Shown here: positions 35,807 through 43,981 of the stretch, one piece after another
Layout of the letters: each line of letters starts with the position of its first letter
Numbering within the stretch: the stretch's first letter is position 1
Source of the DNA: Moorena sp. SIO3H5
Lineage (GTDB): Bacteria > Cyanobacteriota > Cyanobacteriia > Cyanobacteriales > Coleofasciculaceae
Direction of reading: 5' to 3'
NCBI RefSeq assembly: GCF_010692395.1
Contig: NZ_JAAHHS010000001.1
Span: forward strand, 1 to 64,000
Length of the DNA: 64,000 nt
The notes under the pieces: generated by a model
What the model was told of the DNA's origin: nothing
Database searches by the model: none
Seen by the model: only the letters and a program-made list of their open reading frames with translations
Made by a program: the position numbers and the translations under genes

Positions 35807-36385
35807 GTGAGCGGGCAAATACACGAGCAAAGGTATCATGAGAAGGTATCGAGTTGGGTAAATCTAGAAATGTTTTCAGCTTATCCGCAGATGAATCCAA
35901 ATCATTTGTTGACTATTTTTTTATTTATTGTTGGCACTACCTTATTAAGCCTAGAAGTGGGTTGGTTAGTTAAGAAAGCAGCATTACCACTCAAACCAGT
36001 GATGGCTTATAGTGAAATCCAATTACAGTTCATAAAAATTTGGGTAAATGTTGCTCTGTTAATTGGGGTAATCCTTCCTAGTGTCATGTTAATCGTTTTT
36101 TGGAGGCAACCAATTCCGAGTCAATTTTTTATATGCTATTTAATAGTTGTTTTTGTTCAACTAGCTAGTGAAATAGTTTTTAGCCGTTGGTTGTGTAAAA
36201 GTGTTGTTGTAATTATTGGAACGCTTTATACAGGGTTTCGGATTTGGCAATTGTGGTCAGGTCTTCATGCTACAACTTACTCTCAACCTTGGTTAAGTTT
36301 ATTATGGTTAGTTTTGATATTTTGGGTAATGAACATTATTATGTTGTTAACAATGGCTTTTCCTAGCATCTTTCCAGAATCGTAA
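35807..36385 (+). CDS. four-helix membrane protein of unknown function
   Basis: Up to 192 aa. The first ~20 residues from the GTG look non-native, and the Met codons at 35870 or 35891 (MNPNHLLTIFLF) are better starts. Four hydrophobic helices are clear: ILLTIFLFIVGTTLLSLE-like, VNVALLIGVILPSVMLIVFW, FFICYLIVVFVQLASEIVF and LLWLVLIFWVMNIIMLLTMAF. No family is recognised. It abuts a decayed monooxygenase and may itself be recently rearranged. Confidence 0.5.
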   Translation: MSGQIHEQRYHEKVSSWVNLEMFSAYPQMNPNHLLTIFLFIVGTTLLSLEVGWLVKKAALPLKPVMAYSEIQLQFIKIWVNVALLIGVILPSVMLIVFWRQPIPSQFFICYLIVVFVQLASEIVFSRWLCKSVVVIIGTLYTGFRIWQLWSGLHATTYSQPWLSLLWLVLIFWVMNIIMLLTMAFPSIFPES

Positions 36386-36537
36386 AAAAAACTTTAAAGC
36401 AATTCCAAGTGTATAATGCGTCTATTTGATTTAATGCTGATCAAAGCTATGAAAATATTACTTGTTGACTGTGATGGAAGCATTGTAAGACCTCAGTTAA
36501 GAGCAAAATTTATTAACAAACCCACTGACTCGCCAAC

Positions 36538-36876
36538 CTAACAGGGCAAACGCATCTGCCACACCAGGGATCCAACATTTTTTTTAGGAGGTTCTTGATC
36601 AAATCCTTTAGGATTACCTAAAATATATGTATATTTGCTCTGGATATCTGGAGGTAGATCCGGGTCTAAAGAAAAAGAATTACCTCCAAACATCAAATTT
36701 TCAAAATTTTTTATGGCAAATTATTATAAATCCGATGCAGTAAGCTGTTGATTTTTGACAAAAATAACATCATGTTCCCATAGAGATTGTTTTAATTGAT
36801 GTCTTTGTGAATCTGTCAGATTAAGCAAGTTAAATCCTGGAAGGACTTCTAATCTTAGTCTGGAGTGATATTCTGT
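36538..36876 (-). pseudogene. decayed TauD/TfdA-type dioxygenase
   Basis: The minus-strand frame from 36876 reads LPGFNLLNLTDSQRHQLKQS, then LWEHDVIFVKNQQLT. This is the N-terminal pattern of Fe(II)/2-oxoglutarate dioxygenases of the TauD/TfdA family. A stop interrupts it, and a further in-family-like segment (GNPKGFDQEPPKKNVGSLVW) is readable in another frame before a final stop at 36538. No catalytic HxD...H is left. It lies directly downstream of the FAD monooxygenase gene on the same strand. The rest of 36386-36929 has no other gene. Confidence 0.5.
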
Positions 36877-36929
36877 TTATTTTAATTAATTTTTGATAAT
36901 CATAAAAGTTCCTCTTTCTAAAGACTAGA

Positions 36930-38096
36930 TTAATTATCATAGAATTCAACCTCAGGTTTATAGTTAAAAACCCAATCTTCAAATTCTTCACGACTCATCT
37001 GTGACTGCTCCTGCATTTGCTGATTAGCAGCCTCTGTGTCCGTTGTGTTGTCACCCATTTTAGCCAAAGCACTACGGGTTTGCATCAGTTTGGTACGGGG
37101 TATACGACGCTGTTCGTAGCGAGCCAGAGCTTCTTCAATGCTGGATGCTTGGGAACAGCACAAGGCTAGTTCATATGCGTCTTCAAAGGTGCTATTGGCC
37201 CCCTGTCCCAAAGCAGGTGACATGGGATGAGCTGCATCACCCAACAAAGTAACTCTGCCTTGACTCCAAGATTTGAGAGGTAAGCGATCGCAAATTGGTG
37301 ATTCAAAAATTCGCTCTGCTGGTGTTGCTTCCACAAGAGATCGCAATGATTCTCCCCAGTCTGCTAATTGATCGAGAACCCGAGATTTGACCTCAGCCGC
37401 ATCTTGAGAAACAACATAATCTGATGATAATTTACGATATCCCCAATAAATATAATCATCACCGAGATTGAGGAGGTACATAAATTCTTGATTACCTTTC
37501 ACAAACCCGAGTTCACCGGGATTAAGTAATTCTTGGTGACACTTAATTACAGTACGCCAAGACATACTTCCTAAATAGCGGGGTTTGCCGTCTCCAATTA
37601 AAGCTTCTCTAATGGCAGAATTTATACCATCGGCTCCAATTAGAAAATCTGCACTAACCTTTTCCCCATTATCAAAATATATTGACACAGAATTCTCATC
37701 TTGTTCAAAACCGATGCAGCGATGGTTAAGATGAATACTATCAGAAGGCAGTCTAGATGCTAGAATTTGTTGCAAATGCCACCACCAAACAGTTATCAAT
37801 TGCTGACCGTATTTATCCTCAAATCTGCTTCGTGGGTTAGTGCGAATTGTTTCACCTTGAGTATTCTTTAAAACGTTTTTCCTAACCTCACAACCTGAAT
37901 TTTTGATAGTTTCTACTATCCCCGGTTCAATAGCATCAAGGAAATTTAAACCATTTGGTAGCAACCCCAGACCACCACCAACGGGGCGAAAATCTTGTGC
38001 TTTTTCATAAACTTGGACATCATACCCGTATTTACGGAGTGCTATAGCAACAGCCAAACCTCCAAGTCCAGCACCAATAATTGCAACTTTTTCCAT
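36930..38096 (-). CDS. FAD-dependent aromatic/urate-type monooxygenase
   Basis: 388 aa, group A flavoprotein monooxygenase: GxGxxG in VAIIGAGLGGLAVAIALRK, DG motif in DFLIGADGINSAIR, and GD motif in VTLLGDAAHPMSPALGQG. It is similar in build to salicylate hydroxylase, HpxO urate hydroxylase and zeaxanthin-epoxidase-like proteins. The nearby XdhC and molybdenum hydroxylase genes make a purine (urate) role possible but not proven. The gene seems intact, unlike its neighbours. It diverges from xdhC by 166 bp. ATG start; the C-terminal 40 residues are Gln/Glu-rich and variable. Confidence 0.82.
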   Translation of the reverse strand: MEKVAIIGAGLGGLAVAIALRKYGYDVQVYEKAQDFRPVGGGLGLLPNGLNFLDAIEPGIVETIKNSGCEVRKNVLKNTQGETIRTNPRSRFEDKYGQQLITVWWWHLQQILASRLPSDSIHLNHRCIGFEQDENSVSIYFDNGEKVSADFLIGADGINSAIREALIGDGKPRYLGSMSWRTVIKCHQELLNPGELGFVKGNQEFMYLLNLGDDYIYWGYRKLSSDYVVSQDAAEVKSRVLDQLADWGESLRSLVEATPAERIFESPICDRLPLKSWSQGRVTLLGDAAHPMSPALGQGANSTFEDAYELALCCSQASSIEEALARYEQRRIPRTKLMQTRSALAKMGDNTTDTEAANQQMQEQSQMSREEFEDWVFNYKPEVEFYDN

Positions 38097-38262
38097 AAAT
38101 AATCGGTATATCTTTTAAACTTGATTTTTTGATTGTGCGCTTGGGTGTAGTTTCATAATTCTATTCATCAAATATCTCCACAAAAGCCACAAAAAATTTT
38201 ACTTTACATCATTGAGCCCAAATTGTTAAGCTTGGCTATAACAGGAGTGTCCAGTAGTCAAG

Positions 38263-39420
38263 ATGAAAGAGCTAAATTCTATTCTAGCAGCATTCGGAGA
38301 TAGTCAACACAACGATCAACAAGTATTTCTTGCTACTGTTGTCAATTCTCAAGGCTCTACCTATCGCCAACCTGGTGCGCGGATGCTGATCACATCAACT
38401 GGTAAAATGGTAGGAACCATTAGCGGTGGTTGTTTGGAAAATGATGTATTTGAGCATACTCGCGTCTCAATGCCAGACGGAAAACCCATAGTCGTCACTT
38501 ATGATACCACTGCTGATGAAGACATTATCTGGGGATTTGGCCTGGGTTGTAACGGTGTGGTAAACGTCTTGATTGAGCCTGTAAATCAAGATAATCCCCT
38601 TAATCCATTAGCTTTTATTAATCAATGTTTCCACAACCAGCAACCAGGTATTATTGCCACTGTTATGGCTGTAGAAGGTAAGGTTAATGTTCAGGTTGGG
38701 GCGCGTTTAATCCTGCAATCAAATAATACTGTCAATACTGATATTAAAGACGAATATTTGACTGCTGCTTTGCTCAAAGATGCTCAAGCTGCTCTGGAAA
38801 ATCAACATTCAAGTTTCCATCAATACCAATTAGCAGTCGGTAAAGTAGATATTTTTATCGAGTTTATTAAACCCCCGCCACACCTAATAATTTTTGGTGC
38901 AGGTCGTGATAGTCTACCTGTAGCAGAGTTTGCTAAAGCCTTAGGTTGGCGAGTCACTATAGTTGATTGTCGAGGGAGTGAGGTAACTCAAGAGCGTTTT
39001 GTCATGGCTGATCAGGTGATTCTCACCCGCAGGGAAATTCTACACAAGCAAATATCTATTGATGATGACACCATTGCTGTGGTCATGACTCATAACTACC
39101 TTGATGATTTAGAAATTTTGAAAGTGCTAATCCCTGCTGAGATCAGCTATTTGGGTTGTTTGGGCTCCAAGCAACGCACTGCCAGGTTACTGCAAGATTT
39201 ACGTACAGCAGGAGTAGAATGTACACCCACACAGCTAGAAAAGTTATATACTCCTGTTGGTATTGATATTGGTGCAGATACACCAGAAGCGATCGCATTA
39301 TCCATCATTGCTGAAATTCAAGCCGTGTTAGCAAACCGTGGTGGTGGCTTTTTAAAACACCGCATGGAACCAATTCACGAACGAAATCAAGTCAAGGAAA
39401 TCCCAATTGATAAACTATAA
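38263..39420 (+). CDS. XdhC/CoxI-family molybdenum cofactor maturation protein
   Basis: 385 aa. The XdhC/CoxI N-terminal domain (VNSQGSTYRQPGARMLI, GTISGGCLENDVF) is followed by a Rossmann domain (LIIFGAGRDSLPVAEFAKAL, MTHNYLDDLEIL, YLGCLGSKQRT). XdhC proteins receive and protect the cofactor, promote its sulfuration, and deliver it to xanthine dehydrogenase-family enzymes. The GGCL cysteine is present. The likely client is the three-subunit enzyme at 28.9-32.6 kb. The MocA-like gene follows 28 bp later on the same strand, a common operon. Confidence 0.88.
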   Translation: MKELNSILAAFGDSQHNDQQVFLATVVNSQGSTYRQPGARMLITSTGKMVGTISGGCLENDVFEHTRVSMPDGKPIVVTYDTTADEDIIWGFGLGCNGVVNVLIEPVNQDNPLNPLAFINQCFHNQQPGIIATVMAVEGKVNVQVGARLILQSNNTVNTDIKDEYLTAALLKDAQAALENQHSSFHQYQLAVGKVDIFIEFIKPPPHLIIFGAGRDSLPVAEFAKALGWRVTIVDCRGSEVTQERFVMADQVILTRREILHKQISIDDDTIAVVMTHNYLDDLEILKVLIPAEISYLGCLGSKQRTARLLQDLRTAGVECTPTQLEKLYTPVGIDIGADTPEAIALSIIAEIQAVLANRGGGFLKHRMEPIHERNQVKEIPIDKL

Positions 39421-39448
39421 AAGTTTTTGAAGCGCATCTCGTTATTCT

Positions 39449-40114
39449 TTGAATTATGAAATGAAAATCACCAATTCACAGCTAAAATCAACTGAATCAA
39501 CTATTGCTATTATTATCCTAGCAGCAGGTGCATCAACCCGCATGGGTAAACCTAAACAACTTTTACCCTATCAGGGATCCAGCTTACTTCGCCATACCAT
39601 AGAGACTGCAATGGCTTCAGTGTGCAAGCCTGTAGTGGTGGTTTTAGGAGCAAATGCCCAACAGATATATTCTGAAGTTAAGCAACCTTCTGTAACGGTA
39701 GTTGAAAACCCAGATTGGAATTTGGGAATGGGTTCCTCAATTCGTAGGGGAATTCTATCCCTTGGAACTTGTTTGGAAACCATAGACGCAGCAGTTCTTA
39801 CTGTTTGTGATCAGCCGTTTATTTCTACTGAAATTATTAATTCTTTAGTGGCAGCCTATCATGCTACGGTAAAACCCATTGTTGCTTGTGAATATGCAGA
39901 TACATTAGGTGTACCTGTTTTGTTTAAACATATATTTTTCTCTGAACTAGCAACCTTAGATGAGACCGTGGGAGCAAAAAAATTAATCAATAAATACTAC
40001 AACGACGTATGTAGTATTCCTTTTCCATTAGGTGTAATTGATATTGATACACCAAGAGATTACCAACAGCTACAGAAAAACCAAGGGGGGAAAGAGATCC
40101 TCAGTTTTATTTGA
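39449..40114 (+). CDS. MocA-like molybdenum cofactor nucleotidyltransferase
   Basis: 221 aa from TTG; an ATG at 39461 is an alternative start. The NTP-transferase signature LAAGASTRMGKPKQLLPYQG occurs at about residues 25-44, with Mg-binding VCDQPF. MocA converts Mo-molybdopterin and CTP to the dinucleotide cofactor MCD, used by XDH-family enzymes such as PaoABC. MobA-like (GTP) activity is less likely, given the XdhC neighbour. Cytoplasmic. This pairing supports the view that the molybdenum hydroxylase uses a dinucleotide cofactor. Confidence 0.85.
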   Translation: MNYEMKITNSQLKSTESTIAIIILAAGASTRMGKPKQLLPYQGSSLLRHTIETAMASVCKPVVVVLGANAQQIYSEVKQPSVTVVENPDWNLGMGSSIRRGILSLGTCLETIDAAVLTVCDQPFISTEIINSLVAAYHATVKPIVACEYADTLGVPVLFKHIFFSELATLDETVGAKKLINKYYNDVCSIPFPLGVIDIDTPRDYQQLQKNQGGKEILSFI

Positions 40115-40299
40115 CAATAAAAACAGACCATAGAGGTTTACATCTCAAATACAAACGCTATAGTATAGTGCGTTATTAACGCAGCTTACTGGTATAGTGA
40201 TGGCGTAAGTCCTGTTAGTGACAAGCTCCATCCCCTTGTGGATAGGGCTGTTGACTGTTCAATATAACAAGAGTATAAAACTCATAGCTAAAGGCAAAA

Positions 40300-40806
40300 A
40301 TGGAGCAAATACACTCAGAAATTGACGCAATTCGCCAGAGCATTGCCGCACTGCGTGCTGAACGTGATACCCTAACCCGCCAGGAAATTATCTTAGAAGA
40401 CCAGTCTCCAGAAGCGATCGCTCAAGCCTACCGTCGTCAAGCTAGTGAAAACGCCCAACGGTCGGTAGAGATACTAGGAATCGATAATGCGATCGCAGCC
40501 TTAGAAGCCCAGTTGCAACAAAAACAGCAGCAGCTACAGCCAGCACTTACTATCAGTGAACCCCTAACCCTAGAAAACCAAATAGAACAAGCCACACAAC
40601 AAGCTTATGACCACGCTGAACGGATTAATGAACTGGCAGCGGAACTAGCAGAAGAACTCAAAGCCCTAAAAGCGATCGCTCATGACCTGAGTCCCATTTA
40701 TTGGAAGTTGTATCATCGACCCTTTGTTACTGGATTCAGAAGTACCTCAGTTCCCTATCTTCGTTCCGATCATGATGTTTTAAGGATTACGAAACTAGTC
40801 ATTTAA
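40300..40806 (+). CDS. coiled-coil protein of unknown function
   Basis: 168 aa, almost entirely heptad-rich and charged from residue 5 to 135 (IRQSIAALRAERDTLTRQEI, LEAQLQQKQQQLQ, Gln-rich). A short conserved-looking tail with aromatic residues follows (YWKLYHRPFVTGFRST). No enzyme motif or signal peptide. Several HIP1 sites lie within the gene, as usual for native cyanobacterial DNA. A bidirectional terminator follows. Confidence 0.6.
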   Translation: MEQIHSEIDAIRQSIAALRAERDTLTRQEIILEDQSPEAIAQAYRRQASENAQRSVEILGIDNAIAALEAQLQQKQQQLQPALTISEPLTLENQIEQATQQAYDHAERINELAAELAEELKALKAIAHDLSPIYWKLYHRPFVTGFRSTSVPYLRSDHDVLRITKLVI

Positions 40807-40831
40807 ATCTAGTCATTAAAATTAGTAATTA

Positions 40832-40863
40832 AAACGGATAACCTAATCTTAGGTTATCCGTTT
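40832..40863. terminator. bidirectional intrinsic terminator
   Basis: AAACGGATAACCTA and TAGGTTATCCGTTT form a perfect 14-bp stem with a 4-nt loop and A/T tails on both sides. It is placed between convergent genes (coiled-coil protein and SUI1). Confidence 0.85.
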
Positions 40864-40903
40864 ATCCGTGTTTAAACATCCAGATTTATTTTATCTTTTA
40901 CCA

Positions 40904-41272
40904 TTAACCACCACTAACTTTCGCTTTGTAGCCCAGTTTAATCATAATTTGTACTAGTTTATCAGTATGATTACCTTGAATTTCAATAGTATTATCTTTA
41001 ACTGTACCACCACTACCACATTGGCCTTTCAGCTGTTTAAGTAACTTGGTTAAGGTTTCTGGTGATGATTGAAATCCACTAATTACTGTAACGGTTTTTC
41101 CCTTACGTCCTTTGCGTGATGCCTGTACCCGCAAATCTTGCTGATTTGGGGGAAGTTCCTGAATCGCTCGTTCAACTGCAGCGTCATTGCTAGTGCCAAA
41201 TTCCTGGTAGGCAATTCGATTGCCAGGGGTTTTGGAGTCAGAAGCATTGCGTTTTGATTTTGATGAAGCCAT
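40904..41272 (-). CDS. SUI1/eIF1-like translation factor (YciH family)
   Basis: 122 aa. The C-terminal ~80 residues show the SUI1 fold: VQASRKGRKGKTVTVISGF, LKQLKGQCGSGGTVKDN and IEIQGNHTDKLVQIMIKLGY. The ~40-residue N-terminal extension is basic. Bacterial YciH is related to eIF1 and influences start-codon fidelity. Cytoplasmic. It is a single gene bounded by the bidirectional terminator and an STRR tract. Confidence 0.9.
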   Translation of the reverse strand: MASSKSKRNASDSKTPGNRIAYQEFGTSNDAAVERAIQELPPNQQDLRVQASRKGRKGKTVTVISGFQSSPETLTKLLKQLKGQCGSGGTVKDNTIEIQGNHTDKLVQIMIKLGYKAKVSGG

Positions 41273-41380
41273 TGCTTTAATTTAGTATCAATCTATTTAT
41301 AATTCCGGTGAATCACTTACCAAATAGTGGCTGGATTTTTTGGTCAGGGTAATCGGTAATCATAAACTAGCAATTACCAA

Positions 41381-41427
41381 CTACCCATTACCCATTACCC
41401 ATTACTAATTACCCATTACCCATTATC
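41381..41427. repeat. heptamer tract (TACCCAT)
   Basis: About seven units of TACCCAT with small variation. It ends within the stop codon area of the gene remnant that abuts the 13.4-kb unit. Confidence 0.85.
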
Positions 41428-41518
41428 CTATCCCAGAAAGGAACGGTTCTGGATGTCCATGTTCAGGAATACAATCGATTTCGATCTGGAATGTCCCTTC
41501 AAATCCAGTGTCTTGCAC
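41423..41518 (-). pseudogene. C-terminal end of an unidentified gene cut at the unit border
   Basis: The minus-strand frame from 41518 encodes QDTGFEGTFQIEIDCIPEHG, then HPEPFLSGIG and a stop. It reads like the ordered C-terminal tail of a real protein, but I cannot name the family. Its upstream part is replaced exactly where the 127-bp repeat begins, so the rest of the gene was lost or moved during rearrangement. Confidence 0.4.
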
Positions 41519-41645
41519 CACGAAGAAGCAGTCCAGGACATTATTGAAGTGGAGGAAGAAGGGGAAATGGAACCCGATCCCCACATTTGGCATGACGTTG
41601 AAAACGGCATCCGCATGGTAGAGGAAATCGAGCAAACCCTGATTA
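41519..41645. repeat. 127-bp direct repeat, left copy
   Basis: From cacgaagaagcagtccagga to the end of agcaaaccctgatta this segment is identical, by eye over its full length, to 54913-55039 in the same orientation. Sequence diverges abruptly on both sides of both copies. It lies within the metal-binding-protein gene halves. Confidence 0.93.
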
Positions 41646-42121
41646 AAATCGACCCCGACAATGCCGATAGCTACACCAGCAATGCTGATGCTCTCACCAG
41701 TAAGTTGGAGCGGTTGGACACCTGGATTCCCAAACAAATTGCCACCATTCCACAGAATAAGCGCCGTCTGATAACTACCCACGATGCCATGAGCTATTAC
41801 GCCAGAGCCTATGGCCTGACGGTGGAAGATACCCTGTTGGGAGTCTCAACGGAGCAACAACCCACAGCAGCCAAGGTTAAATCCCTATCCGAGAGGATTC
41901 AGGCGATCGGTGTTCCAATCTTGTTTGCGGAGCTGACCGCCAACGACAAGGTGCTGCGAACCGTGGCAAATGAGGCGGGCGTCAATATTTCAGAGGATGT
42001 GCTGATTGCCGACGGCATCGGGGAAAAGGGCACTCCCGCAGGCAGCTATCAGGGCATGCTGGTTTACAACACCTGCACCATTGTGACCGGCTTGGGGGGC
42101 ACCTGTTCCGAGTTTAAGTAA
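41519..42121 (+). pseudogene. C-terminal half of a zinc/manganese ABC-transporter binding protein
   Basis: The ORF track runs from 41453, but the first 22 residues come from the neighbouring remnant read backwards. From codon 23 the sequence is cluster A-I substrate-binding protein: DPHIWHDVENGIRM (His ligand), TTHDAMSYYARAYGL (His ligand), FAELTANDKVLRTVANEAG (Glu) and ADGIGEKGTPAGSYQGML (Asp). All C-lobe features are present and the frame is intact to TAA. It has no signal peptide and cannot be exported. Its missing N-terminal half is at 54514-55039. GC content is higher than that of flanking DNA. Confidence 0.88.
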
Positions 42122-42321
42122 GCCCGATGCTTCAGCGGCCTTGCGGCCCATAACTCCTTAGAGTCAGCCCAGAAATGATATTAGACTTCTTGCAGAAGTC
42201 GGGAACAGGGAACAGGGAACAGGGAACAGTGGAGAATAATTGACGCAAACACTATCAGAAAAATACTTTTGCAAGAGGTCTATTACTTTGTTCTCCTTAA
42301 ATAAGAAAAGTAGAATTAAAT

Positions 42322-42807
42322 TTACAATTGTGTTGGGTTGGGAGCATCACCATACACTGTTTTCGGGTCAAAGGTTTTCTCCGTTTCGGTAAATATTAAC
42401 TGAATTGGTTCCTGGGAATCAATAGCACTTTTTCCCGTAGGAATACGGCGATAAAAACAAGAACGATAACCCACGTGACAACTAGCTCCCGAACCAGCTA
42501 CTTTAACCTGCATCCACAGACAATCTTGGTCGTCATCAATAGCTAGCTGCTGTACTTTTTGCACCAGTCCACTAGATTGACCTTTATGCCATAGTTGCTG
42601 ACGACTGCGACTGTAATAGTGAGCTTCACCAGTTTCAATAGTTTTAACTAACGCCTCTTCGTTCATATAGGCGTGCATCAGCACTTCACCCGTGTTGACA
42701 TCTGTGGTAACTACTGGAATCAAACCATTGGCATCAAATTTGGGGGCAAGTGACAAACCTTCTTCTACTTGTTCTACGGAAGTGCGGGCGGTAAATAGGG
42801 CATTCAT
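42322..42807 (-). CDS. hisI: stand-alone phosphoribosyl-AMP cyclohydrolase paralogue
   Basis: 161 aa with no HisE domain. [28 protein letters not shown] and [14 protein letters not shown] are PRA-CH signatures. The usual DCDxD is DDDQDC here, a form I associate with proteobacterial-type HisI, and the tail [13 protein letters not shown] fits that group. Cyanobacteria normally use a HisIE fusion, so this is probably an extra copy. A Zur-like box 22 bp upstream and zinc-transporter genes nearby suggest a zinc-limitation paralogue (PRA-CH2 concept). The reaction is step three of histidine synthesis. Metal use of this form is untested. Confidence 0.9.
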   Translation of the reverse strand: MNALFTARTSVEQVEEGLSLAPKFDANGLIPVVTTDVNTGEVLMHAYMNEEALVKTIETGEAHYYSRSRQQLWHKGQSSGLVQKVQQLAIDDDQDCLWMQVKVAGSGASCHVGYRSCFYRRIPTGKSAIDSQEPIQLIFTETEKTFDPKTVYGDAPNPTQL

Positions 42808-42828
42808 ATTAGCTAAATTTTGTAATTT

Positions 42829-42843
42829 TGATAATCATTATTA
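42829..42843. promoter_or_regulatory. Zur-like box upstream of hisI
   Basis: TGATAATCATTATTA matches the cyanobacterial Zur palindrome TGATAATNATTATCA (recalled from Anabaena work) at 13 of 15 positions counting the free centre. It is 22 bp from the hisI start codon, where a repressor would block transcription. The core ATAATCATTAT recurs at 59769-59783. Confidence 0.6.
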
Positions 42844-42849
42844 CATATA

Positions 42850-42944
42850 CAGGACTTAGGCACCAGACCACACTATTATAGAGTGCAACAACTATAGCGC
42901 TATAGTTGTTGCACTCTACAGATAGTACCTTTGCATAAGTCCTG
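42850..42944. mobile_element. 95-bp MITE with a 40-bp perfect internal palindrome
   Basis: Terminal inverted repeats CAGGACTTAGGCA and TGCATAAGTCCTG (11 of 13 matched) enclose a perfect palindrome at 42879-42918 (half site TAGAGTGCAACAACTATAGC). There is no coding capacity. The size, ends and fold fit a non-autonomous MITE. It landed 6 bp from the Zur-like box. Confidence 0.75.
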
Positions 42945-42995
42945 GAATTATATCGTTATTATTTGATTAAGTCAATACTCTTTCTCGGTAGATTT

Positions 42996-43058
42996 GTAGG
43001 GTGGGCAAGCCTAGGTCGGAAAATTCTCAATTCTTTCATTAGACCTTGCCCACCCTAC
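42996..43058. repeat. inverted repeat GTAGGGTGGGCAAG
   Basis: GTAGGGTGGGCAAG is matched perfectly by CTTGCCCACCCTAC 35 bp later. This is a common dispersed inverted repeat in cyanobacterial intergenic DNA. The 80-aa ORF over it (42963-43205) is not a convincing gene. Confidence 0.7.
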
Positions 43059-43981
43059 GCAGCTTGGGAGCGGGAGTTGTTAGTAGGAGAAAGTCGGGAA
43101 AAGCCGGAAAGGGCGTTGTTGGAAAAGACGACTGGACGGAAATTTTTGGCTCAGCAGTTATTGAGCCAAAGTCAGTCGAGACGAGTAGTGATAGGGAGTA
43201 TGTAAAATTAATAGAACAAATGTACTAAAAGAACTCATGACTGCTACTGAAGCCCCGAAAACACTGTAGTTCAAGGGTTTGTAGTTCAAGTGTTCTTACA
43301 AAATTGACCTGCTCCCCAAATATTCGGCGCTTTGTGACATGCTCCCTGAGTTTTTCGTGAGATAAGCAGATGCACAAAATTAATTACATACACATTTTCA
43401 AATATTCCTCAGGGGGTGACAAGCGCTCTTTAAAATCTTACAGGGGTTAGGTTTTAGGGGTTAGGTGAAGCGGGAAGAATGTCCGTGCGGGTATGGATTG
43501 ATTAAAACTATCATTGACGTTGTATGGTAAAAATTGCTTCAATAGAGAGCAATACAAATCACTCCGATGCGCTCATTTTACCCAAAACCTAAAACCATTA
43601 ACCTAACACCTATCTAGGTTTGAGCTTTGTTGTCACCCCGTGAGCAAATACTCAAAGCCTTTCAGGTTAAGGGTGACAGAGATTGGCAGTAGAAAATTAA
43701 TTCTGTGTAGGTGCTTATGAGTTTTTCTATGAGTTTTACTCGGATCACAGATATATAACAGGGCTACTATTAAATTGTTCTCACAAATTGATGGGGAGCA
43801 AGTCTATGTTCCAGAACATCTGAAGACACCATTATGCACCAAGGAAGCTGATTATAGTGGCTTTTTATAGGTGGTCATTTCGTGATTATTCATACCCATT
43901 GCCAAACTGGGATGCTCCCGTCAGAAAGCATCTCAAAAATATCTATGTTTTATCAGAAGGGCAAAACCAATTTCATTTTTT
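43059..43981. other. long intergenic region upstream of the ECF sigma gene
   Basis: More than 900 bp without a supported gene. It has two facing G/C-rich words (ggggttaggttttaggggtt at about 43445 and its imperfect complement near 43580) and repeated fragments around tgctcccc. It must contain the promoter of the sigma-factor locus. No MITE or IS is recognised here. Confidence 0.4.

Noticed and set aside
28892-38096. A complete purine degradation cluster (xanthine dehydrogenase plus urate hydroxylase)
   Set aside because: The Fe-S insertion in the FAD subunit favours a PaoABC-like enzyme, and no allantoin or HIU genes are present, so only a possibility is noted.
42963-43205. 80-aa ORF over an inverted repeat
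   Set aside because: Its start lies in the GTAGGGTGGGCAAG repeat; no family match, and the second half is only weakly protein-like.
43059-43981. tRNA or rRNA genes in the long gap
   Set aside because: No cloverleaf-like or conserved rRNA sequence was seen here or anywhere in the window.
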